Assembly: GCA_025928215.1 (NCBI GenBank)
Contig: JAICJW010000123.1
Location: 1-11,031 of the forward strand
Length of the DNA stretch: 11,031 nt
Origin: Chloroflexia bacterium
GTDB lineage: Bacteria; Chloroflexota; Chloroflexia; Thermomicrobiales; JALYUS01
Reading direction: 5' to 3'
Made by a program: the position numbers and the translations under genes. The stretch's first letter is position 1. Every line of letters starts with the position of its first letter. The notes under the pieces were generated by a model. That model had not been told where the DNA came from, did no database searches, and saw only the letters and a list, made by a program, of their open reading frames with translations. Shown here piece by piece: positions 1 to 5,740 of this stretch.

Positions 1-294
1 CGGATCGAGGAAGAGATTCCCAACCGCCCCCTCATTCATCTCAGCACGCTTCGCCACGCCGACCTGGCGATTGTCGAGGTGGATATCGAGGACGACGCGC
101 ATGTCGTCGGACAGGAAATTCGGGCGGTACGCTTCCCACCGGATACGATTGTGGCGGCGGTTGTGCGCAATAACGCGCTGGTGATGCCGCGCGGCGAGAC
201 ACGGTTCGTCTCCGGGGACCGCGTGATCGCCCTCACTCGCCGCGCCCACGAAGAGAAATTGCGCGACGCACTGGTCGGCGATCCGACTTCGTAG
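1..294 (+). CDS. trkA: TrkA-type K+ uptake regulatory protein, C-terminal part (5' truncated)
   Basis: Only the last 97 residues are in the window; the frame is open from base 1 and ends at TAG 292-294. The visible part matches a TrkA-C (RCK_C) domain: a beta strand (LAIVEVDIEDD), then VVGQEIRAVRFP, a strand of the type IVAAVVRNN, then the family hallmark of a Pro-Arg-Gly turn (MPRGETRFVSGDRVIALT) near visible residues 60-78. In this family the domain binds a ligand or cation and regulates a Trk/Ktr potassium transporter at the inner membrane face. The N-terminal NAD-binding RCK_N domain is presumably upstream but cannot be seen, so a transporter with a C-terminal RCK_C domain is also possible. 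A GTG at 79 falls inside the domain and is not the real start. It is convergent with gdhA across a repeat-containing gap. Confidence 0.72.
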   Translation, partial: RIEEEIPNRPLIHLSTLRHADLAIVEVDIEDDAHVVGQEIRAVRFPPDTIVAAVVRNNALVMPRGETRFVSGDRVIALTRRAHEEKLRDALVGDPTS

Positions 295-320
295 CCGCTG
301 CCTCAATCTCACTCCCCCGG

Positions 321-356
321 CCCTCTCTCCTTTGCCCGAAGGCAAAGGAGAGAGGG
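321..356. terminator. Perfect 16-bp hairpin between convergent trkA and gdhA
   Basis: Bases 321-336 pair perfectly with 341-356 around a 4-base loop (CGAA on +, TTCG on -). On the minus strand the loop is a C-TTCG-G tetraloop, an exceptionally stable RNA type, so the stronger hairpin would form in the gdhA-direction transcript. Neither strand has a following T-run, so this is not a textbook intrinsic terminator. It could work as a bidirectional stop, an mRNA 3' stabiliser or simply be repeat DNA. Confidence 0.4.
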
Positions 357-412
357 AGTAGCCTTATGAAGATTGCGATGTTCCGGGAATGCCCCGGTAT
401 TAGGCCAAGTCA

Positions 413-443
413 CCCCTCTCTCATCGCTTGCAATGGAGAGGGG
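413..443. repeat. Second hairpin of the repeat pair (8+3 bp stem)
   Basis: CCCCTCTC at 413-420 pairs with GAGAGGGG at 436-443. After a bulged T at 421, CAT (422-424) pairs with ATG (433-435), leaving an 8-base loop. It starts about 20 bases after the gdhA stop on the minus strand and could act as its 3' hairpin. No T-run follows on either strand. Confidence 0.4.
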
Positions 444-463
444 CCGGGGGTGAGGGGTCTCCG

Positions 464-1777
464 TTACGGGAAGATGCCTAGCGTCTGCGTCGCATCTACA
501 ACGCGCTTGACGGCCAGCACGAGCGCAGCGGTGCGCATGCTGATGTTGTGCTCCTGTGCGATCTCGTAAACATCGTTGAACGCCCGGACCATGATCGTCT
601 GGAGGCGGCTGTTTACTTCATTCTCCGACCAGGCGAATGCCTGAAGCGCCTGCACCCACTCGAAGTATGAGACGGTCACGCCGCCCGCATTGGCAAAAAT
701 ATCGGGCAACACGACGACGCCCTTGTCATGCAGGATGGTGTCCGCTTCCGGGGTCGTTGGTCCATTCGCCGCCTCAGCAATCAGCCGGGCAGTGACCTTA
801 TCGGCGTTCTGCTCGGTGATCTGCTTTTCCAGGGCGGCCGGAATGAGAATGTCGCACGGCAGCGTCAGCAGTTCGGCATTCGTCACGGCGTCCGCGCCGG
901 TGAAGCCGCGTACGCTGCCATCCTGCGCCGTGTGATGCACGACGGCCGCCATATCGAGCCCCTTCGGATTGTAGATGCCGCCGGTAACATCGGAGATGCC
1001 GACGACACTCGCCCCTGCCGCTGCCGCCATCCGCGCCGCGACGGAGCCGACATTGCCGAACCCCTGGACGACCACTCGCGCGCCCTCAAGCGCGAAACCC
1101 GACCGGCGGCATGCCTCCTGAATGGCAAAGACCACGCCCCGCCCCGTCGCCTCGTTGCGTCCCACCGAGCCACCGACGTTGACTGGCTTGCCCGTCACCA
1201 CACCCGGCACGCTGTGCCCGGCGTTCATCGAGTATGTATCCAGTATCCAGGCCATAATCTGCGGCGTCGTATTGACGTCCGGCGCGGGGATGTCGCGATC
1301 GGGGCCGATCAGCACACTGATTTCGGCGGCGAAGCGGCGGGTCATGCGCTCCAGCTCACTCAGGCTCAGTCGCTTGGGGTCAACCGTGATACCCCCTTTG
1401 GCGCCGCCGAAGGGTATATTGACGACCGCGCACTTCCAGGTCATCCACATCGAGAGGGCGCGGACTTCGTCAATTGAGACGTTCTGGTGATAGCGGAGGC
1501 CTCCTTTGGCGGGGCCGCGGGCGATATTGTGCTGGACGCGGTAGCCGGTGAAGACTTCGATGGAGCCATCGTCCATCTTGACGGGGAAATTGACGGCGAG
1601 TTCGCGCTTGCAGTGGGTGAGGATCGCGCGCCAGCCGTGATCGAGGTCGAGGATGTCGGCTGCGAGATGAAACTGCTCAATGGCGATGTCGTAGAGGCTG
1701 CGCCCCGGCTCCGCGATTGAAGATTGCACCGTGCCATTGGTCGAAATAGCGGTCGGTGACACCTGTGTACTGACCAT
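464..1777 (-). CDS. gdhA: Glutamate dehydrogenase (Glu/Leu/Phe/Val dehydrogenase family)
   Basis: Catalyses reversible oxidative deamination of glutamate to 2-oxoglutarate and ammonia in the cytoplasm, linking nitrogen and carbon metabolism. The predicted 437-residue protein has the usual family length. Motifs seen: substrate-binding Lys91 in GPAKGGLR; Lys115 in MTWKCAVVN; PFGGAKGGI with the catalytic-type Lys127; PAPDVNT with Asp167; a Rossmann GFGNVG motif at 239-244; and EAANGPTTPEAD near 335-346. Asp263 after the second Rossmann strand (GISDVTG) suggests NAD rather than NADP, but this is only an inference. The ATG at 1777 is chosen because a GGGAGGG lies 10 bases upstream; an in-frame start at 1828 would add 17 residues unlike the family and would bury that site. 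The family also holds Leu and Val dehydrogenases, but the length and K-G-G-L-R/G-G-A-K-G-G pattern favour glutamate. The gene lies directly downstream of the gatB terminator, so it probably has its own promoter. Confidence 0.92.
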   Translation of the reverse strand: MVSTQVSPTAISTNGTVQSSIAEPGRSLYDIAIEQFHLAADILDLDHGWRAILTHCKRELAVNFPVKMDDGSIEVFTGYRVQHNIARGPAKGGLRYHQNVSIDEVRALSMWMTWKCAVVNIPFGGAKGGITVDPKRLSLSELERMTRRFAAEISVLIGPDRDIPAPDVNTTPQIMAWILDTYSMNAGHSVPGVVTGKPVNVGGSVGRNEATGRGVVFAIQEACRRSGFALEGARVVVQGFGNVGSVAARMAAAAGASVVGISDVTGGIYNPKGLDMAAVVHHTAQDGSVRGFTGADAVTNAELLTLPCDILIPAALEKQITEQNADKVTARLIAEAANGPTTPEADTILHDKGVVVLPDIFANAGGVTVSYFEWVQALQAFAWSENEVNSRLQTIMVRAFNDVYEIAQEHNISMRTAALVLAVKRVVDATQTLGIFP

Positions 1778-1787
1778 CTGAGGGTTT

Positions 1788-1794
1788 CCCTCCC
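1788..1794 (-). promoter_or_regulatory. gdhA ribosome binding site
   Basis: GGGAGGG on the minus strand ends 10 bases before the ATG at 1777. The spacing is slightly long, but it supports this start over the in-frame start at 1828. Confidence 0.55.
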
Positions 1795-1846
1795 AATCGT
1801 GCGTGCAACGACTCTCCCCGGCAGTCACGCTGCGAACCTACCGGGG

Positions 1847-1870
1847 CCCGGCGTCCCTTCTCGCGCCGGG
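1847..1870 (-). other. GC-rich hairpin in the gdhA leader/promoter region
   Basis: CCCGGCG (1847-1853) pairs with CGCCGGG (1864-1870) around a 10-base loop. It lies between the gatB terminator and the gdhA start. I see no convincing -35/-10 pair in this 100-base gap. The hairpin could be part of the gdhA 5' leader or chance pairing in GC-rich DNA. Confidence 0.25.
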
Positions 1871-1879
1871 GTATGGCCC

Positions 1880-1915
1880 AAAAAACAGACCGGAAGGTCC
1901 TATCACTTCCGGTCT
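1880..1915 (-). terminator. Intrinsic terminator of gatB
   Basis: Read on the minus strand, a 10-bp stem (AGACCGGAAG with CTTCCGGTCT; + positions 1906-1915 and 1887-1896) encloses a 9-base loop. One G then six T residues follow (+ A-run at 1880-1885). The stem starts about 10 bases after the gatB TAG at 1925-1927. Stem plus T-run in the right orientation and place make this the clearest terminator in the window. Confidence 0.85.
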
Positions 1916-1924
1916 ATCTCCCAT

Positions 1925-3403
1925 CTATTCAGTCGCCGCGAGACGCTGTATGAGTAACTCGCGTACGACCTGATTGTTCGCCGTGCCACGGCTCATTTTC
2001 ATCACCTGCCCGACCAGCGCATTGAGCGCGTTCGGGTTCTTGTTGTAGTCCGCGACCATCTTCGGATTGTCCGCAATCGCGCGTTCGATCATCGCCGTCA
2101 GCGCGCCCGCATCGCTCTGTTGAGCCAGGCCGCGTTCCTTCACGATCACATCGGCACGCTGCCGCGTTTCAACCATCGCCGCGAAGACCTCTTTCGCCGT
2201 GCTCCGGGAGATCACGCCACGTTCGATCAAGTCCATCAGCCCCCGCACATCGGGGGCTGATGGTGCATCCGCAAGAGAAAGGCCACGCTCATTGTGAAGC
2301 GTGAGCCAGTCGTTCGTGATGAGCGCCGTCGCCAGGGCGATTCGCGTTCGGTCGGTCGTGCCATCGGTGATCGCCTCGAAGTAATCGCCGAGTTCCCGCG
2401 AGCCGCTGAGCGCCGCGGCATCGCTGACATTCACGCCGAAGTCTGTACTGTACCGGTGGCGGCGCGCGTCCGGTAATTCCGGGAGCGACGCCCGCGCTTC
2501 GGCGATAAACGCATCGGAAAGAACGAGCGTCGGCAAATCCGGTTCCGGGAAATAGCGGTAGTCGTCCGCGTACTCCTTCGTCCGCTGCGGCAGGGTGACG
2601 CCGCGCTCCTCGGACCAGCCGCGCGTCTCCTGAATCAAGGTGCCACCGGCGCGGAGGACTTCTGCCTGGCGTTGCACTTCATACTGAATCGCGCGATAGA
2701 CGCCGCGAAAGGAGTTGACGTTTTTGATCTCGACCTTCGCGCCGAATTCGCTTGCGCCCTGTGGCCGGAGGGAGATATTCGCGTCGCAGCGCAGCGCGCC
2801 CTCCTCCATATTGCCGGTGGAGGCACCGATGTAGCGCAGAATGTCTCGCAGGGTTACCAGATATTGGCGCGCCTCTTCGGGCGACCGCATATCCGGCTCG
2901 CTGACGATTTCCAGCAGCGGCACGCCCGCCCGGTTGAGATCCACGAGCGAGTAGCCCGAGCCGTCGGGGTGCGTGCGGTGCAACGAGCGCCCGGTATCTT
3001 CTTCCATATGGACGCGGGTGATGCCAACCCGCCGCTCGCCCGCCTCGGTGAGTACAGCGACAAAGCCGCCCCGACTGAGCGGCAAATCGTATTGTGAGAT
3101 CTGATATCCCTTCGGCAAATCGGGATAGGTATAGTTCTTCCGGTCGAACTTGCTCTCCCGCTGCACCGTGCCATGGAGCGCGAGGGCGACGCGGACGGCC
3201 TGCCGCACCGCTTCACGGTTGATGACCGGCAGCACGCCGGGCATTCCCATGCAGACCGGGCAAACGTTGGCGTTTGGCTCGCCCGCAAAGGCCGCCGCGC
3301 TGCACCCGCAGAACATTTTGCTCTTGGTGACCAGTTGCGCGTGGATTTCGAGGCCGATGACGGTCTCGAATGCAACGGCCGATGCAACCGTGTCAGTGAT
3401 CAC
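1925..3403 (-). CDS. gatB: Asp-tRNA(Asn)/Glu-tRNA(Gln) amidotransferase subunit B
   Basis: Subunit B of the GatCAB amidotransferase, which converts mischarged Glu-tRNA(Gln) and/or Asp-tRNA(Asn) to the correct amide form; it binds tRNA and carries the kinase/transamidase site. The predicted 492 residues fit the family. Seen in order: FETVIGLEIHAQL (12-24); zinc-type cysteines C32, C34, C48 and C51 (FCGCS, CPVCMG); FDRKNYTYPDLPKGYQISQ; HMEEDTGRSLH; DLNRAGVPLLEIVSEPD; GALRCDANISLRP; KVEIKNVNSF; then the helical YqeY-like tRNA-binding tail over roughly the last 150 residues. The GTG at 3403 is chosen because GGAAGG lies 4 bases upstream and the protein then begins just before the conserved ETVIGLE. 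An in-frame ATG at 3493 adds 30 unrelated residues over the promoter. gatA and gatC are not adjacent in this window. A perfect palindrome lies within codons of the tail domain (2233-2263). Confidence 0.96.
   Translation of the reverse strand: MITDTVASAVAFETVIGLEIHAQLVTKSKMFCGCSAAAFAGEPNANVCPVCMGMPGVLPVINREAVRQAVRVALALHGTVQRESKFDRKNYTYPDLPKGYQISQYDLPLSRGGFVAVLTEAGERRVGITRVHMEEDTGRSLHRTHPDGSGYSLVDLNRAGVPLLEIVSEPDMRSPEEARQYLVTLRDILRYIGASTGNMEEGALRCDANISLRPQGASEFGAKVEIKNVNSFRGVYRAIQYEVQRQAEVLRAGGTLIQETRGWSEERGVTLPQRTKEYADDYRYFPEPDLPTLVLSDAFIAEARASLPELPDARRHRYSTDFGVNVSDAAALSGSRELGDYFEAITDGTTDRTRIALATALITNDWLTLHNERGLSLADAPSAPDVRGLMDLIERGVISRSTAKEVFAAMVETRQRADVIVKERGLAQQSDAGALTAMIERAIADNPKMVADYNKNPNALNALVGQVMKMSRGTANNQVVRELLIQRLAATE
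2233..2263. repeat. Perfect 13-bp palindrome inside gatB
   Basis: CCATCAGCCCCCG (2233-2245) is the exact reverse complement of CGGGGGCTGATGG (2251-2263), with a 5-base CACAT loop. It lies in the gatB coding sequence at about residues 381-391, encoding APSAPDVRGLM in the helical tail. The reading frame is intact and protein length is normal, so it does not look like a disruptive insertion. In mRNA it would form a strong hairpin. Confidence 0.9.
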
Positions 3404-3407
3404 GAGA

Positions 3408-3416
3408 CCTTCCTTC
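3408..3416 (-). promoter_or_regulatory. gatB ribosome binding site
   Basis: GAAGGAAGG on the minus strand lies 4 bases before the GTG at 3403. This strong purine-rich site decides the GTG start against the upstream in-frame ATG at 3493. Confidence 0.7.
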
Positions 3417-3460
3417 GCCGCACTACCCGCACATGCAGATGGTTGTATATCACTCGATTC

Positions 3461-3489
3461 AGCATACCACCCCGCGCATGCCACTTCAA
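3461..3489 (-). promoter_or_regulatory. Candidate gatB promoter
   Basis: On the minus strand TTGAAG (+ 3484-3489) is followed after exactly 17 bases by TATGCT (+ 3461-3466); each hexamer matches 4 of 6 sigma-70-type positions. This would give a leader of about 50 bases before the GTG at 3403. The -35 overlaps the candidate -35 of the opposite promoter. Confidence 0.45.
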
Positions 3490-3513
3490 CCACACGCGCC
3501 GCTCTGGTATCGT
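3485..3513 (+). promoter_or_regulatory. Candidate promoter of the reductase-glycosyltransferase-metG run
   Basis: TTCAAC (3485-3490), a 17-base spacer and TATCGT (3508-3513) form a weak sigma-70-like pair (3/6 and 4/6 matches). A start about 7 bases downstream would coincide with the ATG at 3520, giving a leaderless transcript; no Shine-Dalgarno is seen before that ATG. This is inferred from pattern only. Confidence 0.3.
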
Positions 3514-3519
3514 ACCGCT

Positions 3520-4599
3520 ATGGCAATGGATACGGACGATTTTGATGTCATTATCGCGGGCGCGTCCTACGCGGGGCTGACCGCAGCGCGCCATCTCAAC
3601 CGGCATGGCCGCCGCGTGCTACTCCTCGATGAACACGCGATTGGCGCCGTGCGGCACTCCGCCTGCGCCGTACCGACACGGACGCTCGCCGATGTTGGCG
3701 GCCTGTCGAGCAGTTTGCAGGAGACGATCTGGGGCGTCATTCACACCAAACTGAATACCGTGCGGTATCGCTCGCCGGAACCGTGGACGATCTTCGATCA
3801 TCGCGCCGTGTGCGATGTGCTCCGCGCGCAAGCACCGGATGTGCCGTTCATGCGGGCGCGTATTTCCGCATTCGATGGCCGCGCGGTGACGACGGACAAA
3901 GGTGTGCTGACCGCACGGTGGTTTCTTGATGCAACCGGGTGGCGTGCCGCGCTCGCGTCCGCATTACTCCCTGGCTTCGTCGAGCGCGGGCGCTTGACGA
4001 TTGGCATGGAAGTCACTGTTCCCCACCAGACGGACGCGATGCATTTCTACGTCAATCGGGAGATCGTCCGGTGGGGGTATGGGTGGATTTTTCCGTGCGG
4101 CGAAGTGTCTCGGGTGGGTCTCGGCGCATTCGATAACCAGAAGGGTATCCCGGACGCGCTGCGTGCCTTCCTGCGCCGCCTCAATATGTCGGATGATATG
4201 CGGAGCGTCGAGCGCACCGGCGGTTTCCTCCCGTGGCAGCAGCGGCCCGCCGCCATTGATCGTGTCTGGCTGCTCGGTGACGCTGCCGGCCACTGTCTGC
4301 CGTTGACTGGGGAGGGAATTCGCTTCGCCTTCCAGGATGGTGATGTGGCGGGCCGCCTACTCGATGACGTTCTTGCGAACAGACGTACATGGCAGGCCGC
4401 GAGTGCGGCCTACGCCGCGACAGTTGAGCGGCACCGCGTGCGCATCGGTACATTTGCCAACCTTCAGCATTTCGTCCGCCACGTCCCGAACGCCGCGTTC
4501 GCGCCGATGGCGTGGGTGCTCGCACGCCGGGCTGTTCGCAGCCGGGGACTTGCCCGCTATATGAATTGGGAACATGACGCGGTTCCCGAGCTATCGTGA
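3520..4599 (+). CDS. FAD-dependent oxidoreductase, geranylgeranyl reductase family
   Basis: A 359-residue flavoprotein resembling geranylgeranyl/digeranylgeranyl-lipid reductases, which saturate double bonds in isoprenoid chains (quinone tails, polyprenols, lipids) using FAD at the membrane face. Seen: an N-terminal FAD strand-turn-helix (DVIIAGASYAGLTAARHL, with GxSxxG at 14-19) and an acidic residue ending the second strand (Asp37); a Cys49-containing segment ACAVPTRTL where this family has its conserved CG-type motif; FLDATGWR (136-142); and the second FAD motif VWLLGDAAGHCLPLTGEGI (249-267), where Asp254 contacts FAD. No signal peptide or clear membrane helix. ATG 3520 (MAMD) is chosen because it starts just before the FAD fold; ATG 3526 is equally possible and earlier in-frame starts overlap the promoter. 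Halogenase-, epoxidase- or lycopene-cyclase-like functions are alternatives; the substrate is unknown. It is divergent from gatB and probably first gene of a run ending in metG. Confidence 0.75.
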   Translation: MAMDTDDFDVIIAGASYAGLTAARHLNRHGRRVLLLDEHAIGAVRHSACAVPTRTLADVGGLSSSLQETIWGVIHTKLNTVRYRSPEPWTIFDHRAVCDVLRAQAPDVPFMRARISAFDGRAVTTDKGVLTARWFLDATGWRAALASALLPGFVERGRLTIGMEVTVPHQTDAMHFYVNREIVRWGYGWIFPCGEVSRVGLGAFDNQKGIPDALRAFLRRLNMSDDMRSVERTGGFLPWQQRPAAIDRVWLLGDAAGHCLPLTGEGIRFAFQDGDVAGRLLDDVLANRRTWQAASAAYAATVERHRVRIGTFANLQHFVRHVPNAAFAPMAWVLARRAVRSRGLARYMNWEHDAVPELS

Positions 4600-4660
4600 T
4601 GCAGAGCGCAGTATTAAACCAACATATCCCTGTAGATTCTCGCGGCGAGTGTGACGCGTG

Positions 4661-5734
4661 ATGCGGCGTGTCACCGTCATCGTCGCTACGTATAACGGCT
4701 TGCGCTATCTCGTGCCGTGTCTCCGCGCCCTTGAGGCGCAGACCTTTCGGGAGTTCCAGATTCTCGTCGTTGACGACGGGAGCGGCGACGGTACGCTCGA
4801 TGTCATTCAGCGCGATTTTCCGGCCATTGCCGCCGTGCGATTCCCAACCAACGGGGGATTGGCACGGGCGCATAATGCGGCAATCGCTGCGAGTGATGGC
4901 GACTATATCGTCCTGCTGAATAACGATACGGAGCCGGAACCACAGTGGCTGGAACGGCTGGTCGCCACCGCCGACGCGTGCCCGGATGCCTGGGCGGTCG
5001 CGTGTAAACTCCGCCTGTGGGATCGTCGCGACCGGCTGCACGCCGCCGGGGATGGGTTTGGCGCCGACGGAGTGCCGCGCAATCTCGGCGTCTGGGAACG
5101 CGACGAAGGCCAGTGGGATACGAGGCGGTGGCTCTGGGGGCCGCAGGGCGGCGCAGCGCTCTACCGCCGCACCGCCCTGCGCGCCTTGTCATCCGCTGCC
5201 ATTGGCGACCCATTCGATGCGTCCTTCTTCATGTACTGCGAGGACGTGGACCTGAACTGGCGGGCGAGGCTGGCCGGCTATCAGACGGCATTCGCGCCGG
5301 ACGCCGTCGTCTATCACCATCTCAGCGCGACCGGAGGGGGGCGGCTTGCCTCTTATTACGTCGGACGCAACACGCTCGCCGTGCTCGTGAAGGATCTGCC
5401 GGTGCGCCTCCTACGGCGCCATTGGCGGGCAATCGCACGGGCGCAATTGCGCATCACGCGGGAATCGCTACGGCATCTCCGCGAGCCGGCGGCGCGGGCG
5501 CGGTTTCGCGGTCAGATCGCCGTTTTGCCGATGCTGCCCACACTCCTGCGCGCGCGCGCGATCGTGCAGGCACGCCGCGCCGTCTCCGACGACGCATTGG
5601 AGCAAGACCTGATCGCGGATCGCCCGCAGTCGTTGCGCGGGGAAGTCTCTTCCAGCGCCCACGCGAATGTGCGACAATCCGCTGGCGCGGGTGCGGGAGG
5701 CGCGTGTGAACCGGGTGGGTACAGGGGGTGGTAG
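4661..5734 (+). CDS. Family 2 glycosyltransferase (rhamnosyltransferase-like)
   Basis: A 357-residue GT-A fold enzyme transferring a sugar from a nucleotide-sugar to an unknown acceptor, likely a lipid-linked or surface glycan. Seen: VTVIVATYNG at the N terminus, VVDDGSGDGT (37-46) for nucleotide binding, NGGLARAHNAAI, then LLNNDTEP (85-92) in place of the metal-binding DxD, a QGGAALYRR segment (162-170), and FMYCEDVDLNWRARLAGY (190-207) with the acidic pair expected for the catalytic base, followed by VVYHHLSAT. This order matches WcaA/rhamnosyltransferase-type GT2 proteins. The C-terminal 100 residues are Arg/Ala-rich and lose similarity to the domain; no strong membrane helix is seen. The start is ATG 4661; the adjoining GTG at 4658 is the alternative. 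No good ribosome site is visible. It lies 61 bases after the reductase and 6 bases before the next glycosyltransferase. The sugar and acceptor cannot be told from sequence. Confidence 0.85.
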   Translation: MRRVTVIVATYNGLRYLVPCLRALEAQTFREFQILVVDDGSGDGTLDVIQRDFPAIAAVRFPTNGGLARAHNAAIAASDGDYIVLLNNDTEPEPQWLERLVATADACPDAWAVACKLRLWDRRDRLHAAGDGFGADGVPRNLGVWERDEGQWDTRRWLWGPQGGAALYRRTALRALSSAAIGDPFDASFFMYCEDVDLNWRARLAGYQTAFAPDAVVYHHLSATGGGRLASYYVGRNTLAVLVKDLPVRLLRRHWRAIARAQLRITRESLRHLREPAARARFRGQIAVLPMLPTLLRARAIVQARRAVSDDALEQDLIADRPQSLRGEVSSSAHANVRQSAGAGAGGACEPGGYRGW

Positions 5735-5740
5735 CGGCGA

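Larger units (their letters stand above)
308..454. repeat. Pair of C-rich palindromic repeats in inverted orientation
   Basis: The left unit begins CTCACTCCCCCGGCCCTCTC at 308. The reverse complement of the right end (432-454) reads CTCACCCCCGGCCCCTCTCC, so the block is bounded by imperfect inverted repeats of about 22 bp. Each end also contains its own hairpin, at 321-356 and 413-443. The spacer 357-412 has no gene I can support. Such C-rich palindromes are common as dispersed intergenic repeats in several GC-rich phyla, including Chloroflexota; this is from memory and copy number cannot be seen here. It may be a MITE-like element or two separate palindromic repeats lying head to head. It fills the gap between the convergent trkA and gdhA genes. 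Confidence 0.6.

Noticed and set aside
308..454. CRISPR array or tRNA-like structure in the repeat region
   Set aside because: There are only two units, in opposite orientation, with no regular spacers and no cloverleaf.
366..569. Small plus-strand frame downstream of trkA
   Set aside because: It runs through the palindromic repeat and into the antisense of gdhA; low-complexity product without family resemblance.
728..1477. 249-codon plus-strand frame antisense to gdhA
   Set aside because: The opposite strand encodes a full glutamate dehydrogenase with catalytic motifs; the plus-strand product has no domain and no ribosome site.
1778..1828. 17-residue N-terminal extension of glutamate dehydrogenase to an upstream start at 1828
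   Set aside because: The ATG at 1777 has a GGGAGGG upstream, and the extension is unlike family N termini.
3404..3493. 30-residue N-terminal extension of GatB to an ATG at 3493
   Set aside because: GatB similarity begins just after the GTG at 3403, which has a strong ribosome site; the extension lies over the candidate promoter.
4181..5041. 286-codon minus-strand frame across the reductase/glycosyltransferase junction
   Set aside because: It is antisense to two well-supported genes, its product shows no domain, and no ribosome site was noticed.
5548..5560. 13-base alternating GC run in the first glycosyltransferase gene (Z-DNA-prone)
   Set aside because: It encodes an ordinary Arg-Ala stretch and is expected by chance in GC-rich coding DNA.
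5017..5709. 230-codon plus-strand frame overlapping the first glycosyltransferase in another frame
   Set aside because: Arg/Ala-rich shadow of a gene whose GT2 motifs are continuous through the region.
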